Assembly: GCA_964403325.1 (NCBI GenBank)
Contig: CAYOFO010000013.1
Location: 1-26,678 of the forward strand
DNA length: 26,678 nucleotides
DNA from: CAZQNF01 sp964403325
Lineage (GTDB): Bacteria > Patescibacteriota > Patescibacteriia > Magasanikbacterales > GWA2-37-8
Direction of reading: 5' to 3'
Position 1 is the first letter of the stretch. Each line of letters opens with the position of its first letter. Position numbers and translations under genes: made by a program. The notes below the pieces were generated by a model. It was given only the letters and a program-made list of their open reading frames with translations, did not search any database and had not been told where the DNA came from. Positions 14,302 through 22,242 of the stretch are shown piece by piece.

Positions 14302-16065
14302 ATGAATGACACACAAATTATTAAAGATCGGCTTGATATCGTGCAGCTCATTCAGGAGTATGTCCCACTCAAAAAGACTGGGGCCAACTATAAAGCTTGC
14401 TGCCCGTTTCATGGCGAAAAATCACCGTCGTTTATGGTGCACAAAGAACGCCAGATTTGGCATTGTTTTGGCTGTAATAAAGGCGGCGATATCTTTTCTT
14501 TTGTGCAAGAGATTGAGCATGTCGAATTTCCTGAAGCGCTTAAGATTTTAGCGGACAAAGCTGGTGTTACTTTGCAAAACTCTCGTAATCAAGTCGATAA
14601 AGGTGAAAAAAATCGCCTCATTGATATTAATACTTGGGCGGCACGATTTTACCACCAAGTTCTTAAATTGCCGACGACCCAAGACGCCCGAACGTATCTT
14701 AAGGAGCGAGGCTTAAAACCCGAAACCATTGTGCAGTGGAAAATTGGTTTTGTCCCGGATAAATGGGATTTGTTAACCAGATTTTTATCGAAAAAAGGTT
14801 TTGCTCATGCCGATATGATAGCTGCTGGTTTGGCTATCAAAAAAGAGGATACTGCGGCTGGTCGTACTGGTATCTACGATCGTTTTCGTGGCCGGATCAT
14901 GTTTCCGATAGCTAATGAAAATGGGTATATTGTGGGTTTTACCGGGCGGGTTTTGAAAGAAACCGAGCATTCCGGTGGTAAATATATCAACACTCCTGAA
15001 TCGCCGATTTTTAATAAATCTCGTTTGCTCTATGGTTTAGATAAGGCTAAAACGAGTATTAAAAAACAGGGCTGTGTTATTTTGGTGGAAGGCCAGATGG
15101 ATGTCATTGCTTGCCACGAAATTGGTATGACGCATACGGTAGCTTCTTCCGGCACTGCCCTTACTCTGGAACAATTACGTCTTTTAAAACGCTATACCAC
15201 CACTCTGCTTATTGCTTATGACGCTGACCAAGCTGGTCAAAATGCCAGCAAGCGGGGGATTGATTTGGCGCTCGGCGAGGGGTTTGTGGTCAAAATAATT
15301 GATCTGAGCACTACCGGTTATAAGGATGCAGATGAGTGCATTCGTCGCAATTTGGGGCGCTGGCAAGAGGCTGTGCAGCAGGCCCAAGATGTTATGAGTT
15401 GGTATTTTGCGCACGCCTGGGAGAATTTTAATCCCCAAGATAACGAAGGTAAAAAGAAGATTGTAGAAAGTTTGGCTCCGGAAATCAATCGTTTACCTTC
15501 ACCTATCGATCGTGATTATTGGCTTAAACTGCTCGCCAGTCAGCTTCATTTGGAAGTAGAGATACTGAAAGAAGAGATGAAGAATCTGGCGCGTAAGCAA
15601 CCGATTGGGCGTTCAACTACCGCACCAGCTGCTCAAGAAGTGGTGGTGAGCCGGGAAACAGCTTTGGCTCGTTCGTTGTGGGCTATTTTTATTAAATTTC
15701 CGGAGTTGTTTAAAAAACAGTCTCAATTGTTGAACCGTAACATGTTTGCCTTTGATATTGGACTAGTTGAGCTTTACGAATCGTTTCAAACCAGCTATAC
15801 TACTTCTCAAACAGCCGATTTTATTGAGCTTATTTTGCGAGATAATCCACTCGCTCAGATTTTACTTTTGCAGGCGGCCAAAGATTATCCCGATTGGACC
15901 AGTGAACAAATTGGTTTTGAGGTGAGTTCGCTTATCAAAGAACTGCAACGTTTAACTGTCAAAAAACAGCGTACCGAACTTCTCGACGCCTTATCCCTAG
16001 CGGAAAAGAAAAAAGATGCTGTTTTAGTTGAAAAATTGCTCCACGAATTACAATCTTTATCATAA
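14302..16065 (+). CDS. dnaG: DNA primase
   Basis: Makes the RNA primers for chromosome replication together with the replicative helicase. The N-terminal CHC2-type zinc domain is intact: C34-x2-H37 (CCPFH) and C55-x2-C58 (CFGC). The central RNA-polymerase domain includes RFRGRIMFPI at ~194-203. The Toprim fold has the catalytic Glu in VILVEGQMDVI (~258-268) and the metal-binding pair in IAYDADQAG (~303-311). The C-terminal helicase-binding region (~430-587) is helical and poorly conserved, as usual. Length (587) is normal. The start ATG has T at -1 and no SD; no convincing promoter was found, although TATGCT at 14283-14288 could be a -10. It is followed after eight bases by the main sigma factor gene, the well-known dnaG-rpoD order. 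Confidence 0.95.
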   Translation: MNDTQIIKDRLDIVQLIQEYVPLKKTGANYKACCPFHGEKSPSFMVHKERQIWHCFGCNKGGDIFSFVQEIEHVEFPEALKILADKAGVTLQNSRNQVDKGEKNRLIDINTWAARFYHQVLKLPTTQDARTYLKERGLKPETIVQWKIGFVPDKWDLLTRFLSKKGFAHADMIAAGLAIKKEDTAAGRTGIYDRFRGRIMFPIANENGYIVGFTGRVLKETEHSGGKYINTPESPIFNKSRLLYGLDKAKTSIKKQGCVILVEGQMDVIACHEIGMTHTVASSGTALTLEQLRLLKRYTTTLLIAYDADQAGQNASKRGIDLALGEGFVVKIIDLSTTGYKDADECIRRNLGRWQEAVQQAQDVMSWYFAHAWENFNPQDNEGKKKIVESLAPEINRLPSPIDRDYWLKLLASQLHLEVEILKEEMKNLARKQPIGRSTTAPAAQEVVVSRETALARSLWAIFIKFPELFKKQSQLLNRNMFAFDIGLVELYESFQTSYTTSQTADFIELILRDNPLAQILLLQAAKDYPDWTSEQIGFEVSSLIKELQRLTVKKQRTELLDALSLAEKKKDAVLVEKLLHELQSLS

Positions 16066-16073
16066 AATTGTTT

Positions 16074-17399
16074 ATGACAACGAAAAAAAATCTGAAAAAG
16101 ACAGTTCTCCCCGCCGCCAAATCGGTAGAAAAAGTAAAATCAGCTCCAGTTAAATCTAAGATAAAGATTGAGCCAAAAAAGAAAATTCCTAAAACCATTT
16201 CTACTACTTTTGATGGCAAAAAGAAAACGGGTAAAGAGGATGATGAGTACAAAAAATTACATTCAGACAGCCCAGATGGCGTAGCTTTATCCTCACAGCA
16301 GATCGAAGAACCCAGTAGTGAAACTATTTGGGCTTTGGTCAAAAAAGGCCGCGATCGAAATTTTCTCATTGAAACCGAAGTCAATCGGGTTTTTCCTTTT
16401 CCTGAATATTACCTGGATTTATACGAAGGTTTTCTTGACATTCTTAATAAAAATGGCGTTTCTGTCGTAGAAAGCAGCGCGCAATTGCTTGGTAAAAAAA
16501 TCGATCAAAGAGCTGTTTTAAAAGATATTCAAGGCGAACAGCCAGACATGGATGTGCCGTTTGATCTGGCGCAGATTTCTTCTGATTCGATTCAGATGTA
16601 TTTGCGTGAGATTGGTAAAATTCCACTTTTAACCGGTGAAGAAGAAGTGGCTCTCGCCAAGCGCAAAGAAAAAGGTGATAAAGCTGCTGAACGCCGCCTT
16701 ATTGAGGCCAACCTGCGTTTGGTGGTGTCGCACGCCAAAAAGTTTGTGGGCAAGAGCTTGTCTTTGCTCGATCTTATCCAAGAGGGAAATTTGGGTTTAT
16801 TCCGAGCTGTCAAAAAGTTTGATTATCGTAAAGGTTTTAAATTTTCTACCTATGCCACTTGGTGGATTCGCCAGGCTATTACTCGTGCGCTCGCCGATCA
16901 GTCGCGTACCATTCGTATTCCGGTGCACATGGTCGAAACCATCAATCGTTATCAGCAGGTTCATCGTCGCCTGCTCCAGGATTTAGGTCGTGACCCCACC
17001 ATCGAAGAAATCGCTTTTGAAATGGGCGAAGAGATTGATAAGGTCCAGCACATTGTCAAAATTTCTCAAGAGATGGTTTCGCTTGAAGTGCCGGTCGGTG
17101 ATGATGAAGATGACGCCCAACTGAGCGATTTCATTAAGGATGTTAAAAATATTTCACCGGACCGTTCGGCTGGACTCCAAATTTTGCGTGATTATGTCCA
17201 GGAAGCTATTAAAGCTTTGGTACCACGCGAGCAAAAAATTTTAGAAATGCGATTTGGATTGGTAGACGGTGTACAACATACTCTTGAAGAGGTTGGTCAG
17301 GAATTTGGTGTTACTCGCGAACGTATTCGTCAAATTGAGCATAAGGCTTTAGAGCGTATTCAAAATTCTGATCTCATTGCCAAACTTAAGGATTATTAG
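16074..17399 (+). CDS. rpoD: Primary sigma factor, RpoD/SigA type
   Basis: The housekeeping sigma factor (441 residues) directs RNA polymerase to TTGACA/TATAAT promoters, in line with the promoter sequences in this window. In order: a lysine-rich, disordered N-terminus (~1-60); a region 1.1-like domain (~80-135, TIWALVKKGRDRNFLIETEV); region 1.2 (DSIQMYLREIGKIPLLTGEEE from ~172); region 2 with ANLRLVVSHAKKF, LLDLIQEGNLGLFRAVKKFD and FSTYATWWIRQAITRAL (-10 recognition and melting); region 3 (~295-370); and region 4 (LVPREQKILEMRFG and EFGVTRERIRQIEHKALE, the -35-binding helix-turn-helix). I use ATG 16074 (MTTKKN) rather than the in-frame TTG at 16068. It is cotranscribed with dnaG. Confidence 0.95.
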   Translation: MTTKKNLKKTVLPAAKSVEKVKSAPVKSKIKIEPKKKIPKTISTTFDGKKKTGKEDDEYKKLHSDSPDGVALSSQQIEEPSSETIWALVKKGRDRNFLIETEVNRVFPFPEYYLDLYEGFLDILNKNGVSVVESSAQLLGKKIDQRAVLKDIQGEQPDMDVPFDLAQISSDSIQMYLREIGKIPLLTGEEEVALAKRKEKGDKAAERRLIEANLRLVVSHAKKFVGKSLSLLDLIQEGNLGLFRAVKKFDYRKGFKFSTYATWWIRQAITRALADQSRTIRIPVHMVETINRYQQVHRRLLQDLGRDPTIEEIAFEMGEEIDKVQHIVKISQEMVSLEVPVGDDEDDAQLSDFIKDVKNISPDRSAGLQILRDYVQEAIKALVPREQKILEMRFGLVDGVQHTLEEVGQEFGVTRERIRQIEHKALERIQNSDLIAKLKDY

Positions 17400-17420
17400 A
17401 GCTCGTTGTGTTCTGGGGCT

Positions 17421-18515
17421 ATGAAAATTTTTTTTTCGGGCGGCGGAACTTTGGGGCCGGTTACACCGCTTATTGCCATTTTGGAAAGCCTTAGGAGCAA
17501 AAACCCCGATTGGGAATTTGGGTGGGTAGGGACAAAAGGCGGTCCGGAGTATCAGGTGGTAAATCAATATCATCTGCCTTTTTTTTCAATTGCGGCTGGG
17601 AAATTACGACGCTATTTTTCGTTAAAAAATTTTTGGGATTTAGGACGGATTATTAGTGGTTTTTTTCAATCATTTATAATTTTGCTAAAAGAGCGTCCGG
17701 ATTTACTTATTTCGGCTGGGGGATTTGTGAGCGTTCCGCTTCATTATGCGGCTTTTATTTTGCGCATTCCCACCTGGATTCATCAACAAGATGTTGTGCC
17801 CGGTTTAGCCAATCGGCTCATGGCACCCTTGGCGAGTAAAATTACTGTAGCTCTTGAGGTGAGTCGCTCCTATTTTTCTTCAACCAAAACTGAATGGATC
17901 GGAAATCCGGTTCGTGATTTACAACCCGTCAGTCAAGCCGTGGCGCAAAGTTGGTTTGGTATTGTGCCCGCCAGCCGCACTATTTTAGTCTTGGGTGGCG
18001 GCACTGGCTCAGAGTATATTAATGAGTGGGTATTTCGTTTTTTGCCAGAATTGTCGGCGCACGCCCATATTATTCATCTCTTGGGAACCGGTCAAACCAA
18101 TAAAAAAGCCAGTTCTTTTGCGCATATTACAGCGTATCATCCTTATCAATTTCTTCACTCAGAAATGAATTTGGCGTATGCTGCGGCCGATATAGTGGTT
18201 GCTCGCGCCGGTTTTGCCACCCTGAGCGAGCTTTCTTATGCCAAAAAAGCAGCCATTATTATTCCTATGCCACAGAGTCATCAGGAAGAAAATGCCGCTT
18301 TTTTTGCCAATAGAAATGGCTGTTTGTTGTTCAAACAATCTGATGATGCCGCTCATCTCTTGGCATTAGTGAACCGTTTGCTAGCGAGCAAAGAAATGGC
18401 GGCCACACTCGGAAATACTTTATCAGGTCTTTTGCCCTTGGCTGCGCCCGATGTTCTGGTAGGAGTGGTGAATGGATTAACTTGTAAGAAGAAAGATAAA
18501 CATCCTTTGCAATAG
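17421..18515 (+). CDS. murG: MurG-like N-acetylglucosaminyltransferase
   Basis: Transfers GlcNAc from UDP-GlcNAc to lipid I, giving lipid II for peptidoglycan, at the inner face of the membrane. Two GT-B halves are visible. The N-terminal half has the G-loop as FFSGGGTLGPVTPLIAIL (~4-21), then SAGGFVSVPLHYAA (~96-109) and WIHQQDVVPGLANR (~117-130). The C-terminal half has LVLGGGTGSEYIN (~190-202) and the donor site RAGFATLSELSYAKKAAIII, followed by PMPQSHQEENA. The N-terminal loop is odd: the usual GGTGGHxxP reads GGTLGPVTP, so the conserved His is Pro. Either this is a divergent MurG or a related lipid glycosyltransferase. Start ATG 17421 (MKIFFSGGG) is preferred to TTG 17406. It follows rpoD by 21 bases. 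Length (364) is normal. Confidence 0.8.
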   Translation: MKIFFSGGGTLGPVTPLIAILESLRSKNPDWEFGWVGTKGGPEYQVVNQYHLPFFSIAAGKLRRYFSLKNFWDLGRIISGFFQSFIILLKERPDLLISAGGFVSVPLHYAAFILRIPTWIHQQDVVPGLANRLMAPLASKITVALEVSRSYFSSTKTEWIGNPVRDLQPVSQAVAQSWFGIVPASRTILVLGGGTGSEYINEWVFRFLPELSAHAHIIHLLGTGQTNKKASSFAHITAYHPYQFLHSEMNLAYAAADIVVARAGFATLSELSYAKKAAIIIPMPQSHQEENAAFFANRNGCLLFKQSDDAAHLLALVNRLLASKEMAATLGNTLSGLLPLAAPDVLVGVVNGLTCKKKDKHPLQ

Positions 18516-18573
18516 GTTTTTCTAGGAGAGAGCGCTATTTACGCTGAGCTAAAAGGTTTTATGTTGAAAGCAC

Positions 18574-18602
18574 TTGTTGCAGCTGTATATTTTAGGTATA
18601 AT
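18574..18602 (+). promoter_or_regulatory. Promoter for the flavin electron-transfer operon
   Basis: TTGTTG (18574-18579), a 17-bp spacer and a perfect TATAAT (18597-18602). The predicted start near 18609 gives an A/T-rich leader of about 108 bases before ATG 18717. A second TATAAT at 18675-18680 lacks a matching -35. The interval 18516-18716 contains no gene. Confidence 0.6.
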
Positions 18603-18716
18603 AAACCTTCATTTAATTGGTTGCTTATTTTTTGCAGGAAAAAGTCTGAAATAAAAAGCAGGGTTAGACAGTACTATAATTTGAAGTATAATTTTAATTA
18701 ATTTTTTTTAAATACT

Positions 18717-19286
18717 ATGGATAAAAAATATTCCGCACAGTCAAAAATTTTTCTGGCTGTTTTGTTTATGGTTGTGGCGATTAATGTTGCCGGTTGTGGT
18801 ACTCCCGCTATAAAGGACAATGACGACACCAGAGGTCAATCTTCTGACCAGACCGGTCAAACCGTGGATACAGATGACGGTCAGGTTGATCCCGTTGTTA
18901 CTACTACAGTCGCTACGTCCACCCCTAGCGTTTCCAGCACACCAGTTACCACCACTTCATCAGGTTCAGGCGCCACCATGGTAGCAAGTGCTTATAAAGA
19001 TGGTACATATACTGCGGTTGGTGAGTATAATTCTCCAGGTGGTCATGACACAATGGGCGTTTCTCTTACGCTCAAAAATAGCAAGGTTGTAGATACGTCT
19101 GTTGAAGTAAAAGCTATCAATCCGATTTCGACTCGTTTTCAAAATATGTTTAGCGATAACTACAAACAGTTTGTGGTAGGGAAGAGTATCGAAAGTCTTA
19201 GTTTAGGAAAAATTTCCGGCTCTTCGCTTACGCCAGAAGGTTTTAATGATGCTGTACAAAAGATTAAAGCTCAGGCTCATTCCTAG
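18717..19286 (+). CDS. FMN-binding-domain lipoprotein
   Basis: A surface-anchored flavoprotein, likely the outer end of a short electron-transfer chain. The signal peptide (~1-26; IFLAVLFMVVAINVAGC) ends in a lipobox with Cys27 as lipidation site. A Thr/Ser/Asp-rich linker (~28-90) follows, as expected for a tether through the cell wall. The FMN-binding domain begins at YKDGTYTAVGEYNSPGGHD (~93) and ends ISGSSLTPEGFNDAVQKIKA (~166-185). This end aligns with the ApbE target pattern Dxx(S/T)GA(T/S)xT; here it is GKISGSSLT, so Ser170 would replace the flavinylated Thr and the Asp is Gly. PplA of Listeria and NqrC/RnfG use the same domain. It is first gene of an operon with apbE 21 bases on. T at -1, no SD. 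Confidence 0.82.
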   Translation: MDKKYSAQSKIFLAVLFMVVAINVAGCGTPAIKDNDDTRGQSSDQTGQTVDTDDGQVDPVVTTTVATSTPSVSSTPVTTTSSGSGATMVASAYKDGTYTAVGEYNSPGGHDTMGVSLTLKNSKVVDTSVEVKAINPISTRFQNMFSDNYKQFVVGKSIESLSLGKISGSSLTPEGFNDAVQKIKAQAHS

Positions 19287-19307
19287 TAGGTAAGCTGGCG
19301 ATCAGTT

Positions 19308-20180
19308 ATGCCGAGTGCCACCTTTTCGGGTATTGGCACTCATTGGCAAATTGATATTAATCAGAAAATTTCGGCGACTGTTTTTTCTGAAATTATTGAT
19401 CTGGTAAAGCAGAGAATTGCCGTCTTTGACCAAGCCTATTCTCGCTTTCGGGATGACTCGTTGGTTACAGCCATGTCAAAAAATTTAGGCAGGTACACTT
19501 TGCCGCCTGATGCACGAGTCATGCTGGATTTGTATAGTAGTTTATACAAAATTACTGATGGCGCGTTTACGCCACTTATCGGACAAACATTGGTTGAAGC
19601 TGGGTATGATGCAGAGTATTCTTTGCAGTCAAAATCCCCTCAATTAGTTCCAGCTTGGGAAGAAATTTTAGATTATAATTTTCCCAATCTGGAAGTTAAA
19701 AAAGCAGCTCTGCTGGATTTTGGTGCAGCCGGAAAAGGGTATTTGGTAGATATAATCGGGCAGCTTCTGGTAGAAAAAAATATATCATCATTTTGCGTGG
19801 ATGCGGGTGGTGATATTTTGTATCGCAGTGAGACACAGGCAGCGTTGCGGGTAGGTCTAGAGAATCCCCTTGATACAAGCCAGGTAATTGGCGTGCTAAA
19901 CATCGTGAATCAAAGTATTTGCGGCTCAGCGGGCAATCGCCGTAAGTGGGGCGAATGGCATCATATTATTAATCCAAAAACTCTGAGCTCACCCCAAAAT
20001 ATTTTGGCGGTTTGGGCCGTTGCTGAAACAACAATTCTCGCGGATGGGCTTACGACATGTTTATATTTTGTAGAGCCTGAGCGGCTGCAAGCGAAGTTTC
20101 AGTTTGAATATCTTATTCTCTACTCAGATTTTTCGGTTAAAAAATCCCCTGGTTTTCCCGCCCAGTTGTTTACTTCATAA
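19308..20180 (+). CDS. apbE: FAD:protein FMN transferase
   Basis: Takes FMN from FAD and links it by a phosphoester bond to Thr/Ser of a target protein; the obvious target is the FMN-binding lipoprotein encoded just before. Family features: the opening SGIGTHWQIDI (~7-17), FDQAYSRFRDDSLV at ~40-53 (usual D..FS.f...S.l), DGAFTPLIG (~84-92), LLDFGAAGKGYLVDIIGQ (~141-158), CVDAGGDILY (~168-177), HHIINPKT (~222-229) and the metal site AETTILADGLTTCLYF (~244-259). Length (290) is slightly short because there is no signal peptide or lipobox, and an in-frame stop at 19287 rules out a longer N-terminus. Most ApbE proteins are exported, so this one may act in the cytoplasm. The membrane reductase gene follows nine bases later. 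Confidence 0.88.
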   Translation: MPSATFSGIGTHWQIDINQKISATVFSEIIDLVKQRIAVFDQAYSRFRDDSLVTAMSKNLGRYTLPPDARVMLDLYSSLYKITDGAFTPLIGQTLVEAGYDAEYSLQSKSPQLVPAWEEILDYNFPNLEVKKAALLDFGAAGKGYLVDIIGQLLVEKNISSFCVDAGGDILYRSETQAALRVGLENPLDTSQVIGVLNIVNQSICGSAGNRRKWGEWHHIINPKTLSSPQNILAVWAVAETTILADGLTTCLYFVEPERLQAKFQFEYLILYSDFSVKKSPGFPAQLFTS

Positions 20181-20189
20181 TTATTCGGT

Positions 20190-21713
20190 ATGAAATGGAT
20201 TGATGCTTTTTTAAATAAAATTACCATGTATCGCTTGGTGCTCTATGGACTCGGTGTTATGGTGGTGTGGGCACTTCTTGCGAGCTTGCTAGGATTTTTA
20301 TCAGTTCCATTTTTGTCTTTACTGGAATCTTTGGGGTTGCTAATGGTTTTTTGTTTCATAAGTAATGAGGTTATTGCCAAGGTTCTTAAAATTTCTGCCA
20401 ATTCCGAATCCATGCTGATTACGGCACTTATTTTGTTTTTTGTACTTTCTCCACCGGGTAATTGGAGTGATGCGGGAGTTTTGGTGGTGGCGAGTATTAT
20501 CGCCATGGCATCAAAATATATCTTGGTGTACCGCAAAAAACATATTTTTAATCCTGCTGCTATTGCTGCCGTAATTATTGGGGTGGCGGGGAGCGGGATG
20601 GCGATGTGGTGGGTGGGGAACCTGGTTATGCTCCCGGTAGTGCTTATAGTAGGATTTCTTATTTTGCGCAAAATTCATCGTTTTCATCTTTTCTTTGCTT
20701 TTACGCTAACTGCCATTTTAGGTATGCTCGTAATGTCCGTTTTTCAACATGCGGCTGTAGTCAGCGTTCTTTCTAGCTTCTTGGTTTCTTGGCCGGTCAT
20801 CTTTTTTGCTTCAGTCATGTTAACCGAACCCTTAACCACTCCGCCAACCAAAAAATTGCAGGTAGTGTATGGAGGGTTGGTGGGTGTATTGTTTGCGGTA
20901 CCGTTCCACGCTGGGCCGGTATTTTCTACACCGGAGCTGGCGCTGGTATTGGGAAATATTTTTTCTTTTGCTGTTACTCCCAAGCAAAAGTTGGTTTTAA
21001 AACTCAAATCCAAAATAAAAATTGCTCAGAATACCTTTAATTTTGCTTTTGAATCAACCAAACCATTGCAGTTTCAGCCCGGGCAATACGCCGAATGGAC
21101 GCTCGCCCACGAGAATCCAGATGGTCGTGGAAATAGAAGATATTTTACGATTTCTTCTTCGCCCACCGAAAAAGAACTGCAAATCGGCATCAAAATATTT
21201 TCTGATTCAAGCAGTTTTAAGAAAAATTTGGCTGCGATGAATGTGGGGAATACCATAACGGTTTCCCACGCCACCGGAGATTTTCTTTTGCCAAAAGACC
21301 AAACTAAAAAACTCGTGTTTATCGCCGGCGGCATCGGCATTACGCCTTTTCGCAGCATGATACAATATTTACTCGATAAAAATGAGAAAAGAGATATTGT
21401 TCTTATTTATTCCAATAAAACCCCGGAAGATGTGGCTTATGCCGATGTATTTGATCGGGCGAAACAGCGTTTAGGTATTAAGGTTATTTATACTATTTCG
21501 GATAGTTCCAGCGCTCAACTTGCGACTTGGCAGGGAAGAGTGGGCTTTGTTGATAAAAAACTTATTGAAACAGAAGTAGATGATTACCGAGAAAGAATGT
21601 TTTACATTTCCGGTCCATTTGCAATGGTGGAGTGTTTTGAAAGTATGCTGAAAGGTATGAAAGTAAAACATAAAAACATCAAGACAGACTTTTTTCCGGG
21701 TTTTGCTTCGTAA
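20190..21713 (+). CDS. NqrB/RnfD-like membrane domain fused to FAD/NAD(P)H reductase domain
   Basis: A 507-residue fusion that could carry electrons from NAD(P)H across the membrane to the lipoprotein. Residues ~1-270 hold about eight to nine membrane segments with RnfD/NqrB-like signatures: KYILVYRKKHIFNPAAIAAV (~110-129) and the block MLTEPLTTPPTKKLQVVYGG (~209-228), the latter like the (D/E)PxTxPxT stretch of RnfD. Residues ~275-507 form a ferredoxin-NADP-reductase-type module. FQPGQYAEWTL begins the barrel; GNRRYFTISSSP is the FAD-binding RxYS/T motif; FIAGGIGITPFRSMI is the GGxGxTP pyridine-nucleotide motif; and FYISGPFAMVECFESML is the C-terminal GP-M block. No 2Fe-2S domain or signal peptide is visible, so the reductase faces the cytosol. 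I see no SGAT flavinylation motif in the membrane part. It is last gene of the operon, with a terminator directly behind. Confidence 0.85.
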   Translation: MKWIDAFLNKITMYRLVLYGLGVMVVWALLASLLGFLSVPFLSLLESLGLLMVFCFISNEVIAKVLKISANSESMLITALILFFVLSPPGNWSDAGVLVVASIIAMASKYILVYRKKHIFNPAAIAAVIIGVAGSGMAMWWVGNLVMLPVVLIVGFLILRKIHRFHLFFAFTLTAILGMLVMSVFQHAAVVSVLSSFLVSWPVIFFASVMLTEPLTTPPTKKLQVVYGGLVGVLFAVPFHAGPVFSTPELALVLGNIFSFAVTPKQKLVLKLKSKIKIAQNTFNFAFESTKPLQFQPGQYAEWTLAHENPDGRGNRRYFTISSSPTEKELQIGIKIFSDSSSFKKNLAAMNVGNTITVSHATGDFLLPKDQTKKLVFIAGGIGITPFRSMIQYLLDKNEKRDIVLIYSNKTPEDVAYADVFDRAKQRLGIKVIYTISDSSSAQLATWQGRVGFVDKKLIETEVDDYRERMFYISGPFAMVECFESMLKGMKVKHKNIKTDFFPGFAS

Positions 21714-21714
21714 A

Positions 21715-21742
21715 AAAATACCAGCTTAAAAGCTGGTATTTT
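21715..21742. terminator. Bidirectional terminator
   Basis: AAAATACCAGCT (21715-21726) pairs perfectly with AGCTGGTATTTT (21731-21742) around TAAA. It has a U-run on both strands, serving the flavin operon (+, stop 21713) and the convergent orphan (-, stop 21746). Confidence 0.85.
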
Positions 21743-21745
21743 AAA

Positions 21746-22126
21746 TTATGGTGAAATTTGGTCAGATTGTGGCAGGGGAATTCCAAACAGGGAACGTCTT
21801 TTACGAACGCGCCCAGAGTCTTTTGATTCAGTAAAATTTTTTCCATTGGTAGGTGTAAGTTTTTTGGCGGTAATTTCAGTGGCAGCTTCAACAGGTTCCT
21901 GGTGAGGGGGTTCAGAATAATCAGGGGGATAAAAGTCTAAATCAGCTAATTGTTGAAGTAAAACAGCTTCTCTGTACTTCAATTCAGCTCGTCTTTGAGC
22001 GCGCGCTTTTTCTGCCGGGTTAATATGTTCAGGATTTGGAGGAAATTGACCTAGCACACCTATTTCTCTTACGGTTTTTAAACGTTCCCTGTTTAACGCT
22101 GCTATTTGATCTTGTCTTGATAGCAT
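21746..22126 (-). CDS. SD-led soluble orphan protein
   Basis: A 126-residue protein of no family I recognise. The first ~70 residues are helical and charged (QDQIAALNRERLKTVREIG, then EKARAQRRAELKYREAVLLQ, likely a coiled coil), with a Pro/Asn-rich insert between (FPPNPEHINP). The remainder is Pro-, Thr- and Ser-rich, with a basic cluster GRVRKRRS near the end. There is no membrane segment. The start is set by AAGGAGG (complement of 22134-22140), seven bases before ATG 22126, so the ATG at 22150 upstream of the SD is rejected. No clear promoter is seen between it and the tRNA-Lys terminator. Like the other SD-led genes here it lacks the T at -1 (it has G). Confidence 0.6.
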   Translation of the reverse strand: MLSRQDQIAALNRERLKTVREIGVLGQFPPNPEHINPAEKARAQRRAELKYREAVLLQQLADLDFYPPDYSEPPHQEPVEAATEITAKKLTPTNGKNFTESKDSGRVRKRRSLFGIPLPQSDQISP

Positions 22127-22133
22127 CTCTATT

Positions 22134-22140
22134 CCTCCTT
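22134..22140 (-). promoter_or_regulatory. Consensus Shine-Dalgarno of the soluble orphan
   Basis: AAGGAGG, seven bases from ATG 22126. It is one of only three clear SD sequences in the window and it decides the start of this gene. Confidence 0.75.
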
Positions 22141-22209
22141 CAATAGACATATAAAATGTAGATGAATAAATTAATTGCCGTTATGATATCATAAAGTATT
22201 TTTTAATAA

Positions 22210-22238
22210 AAATATTCCTGTTTTTAACAGGAATATTT
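22210..22238 (-). terminator. Terminator after tRNA-Lys
   Basis: AAATATTCCTG (22210-22220) pairs perfectly with CAGGAATATTT (22228-22238) around a seven-base loop. On the minus strand it is followed by a T-rich tract. It lies five bases beyond the tRNA 3' end. Confidence 0.85.
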
Positions 22239-22242
22239 ATCG

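Noticed and set aside
18675..18680. Second TATAAT before the lipoprotein gene as main promoter
   Set aside because: No -35-like sequence at 16-18 bp; the pair at 18574-18602 is better.
19020..19095. In-frame SGAT (residues 84-87) in the lipoprotein linker as flavinylation site
   Set aside because: The motif begins at about 18966, before the FMN-binding domain, in a Ser/Thr-rich linker. The target motif of this domain lies at its C-terminal end, where SGSSLT aligns.
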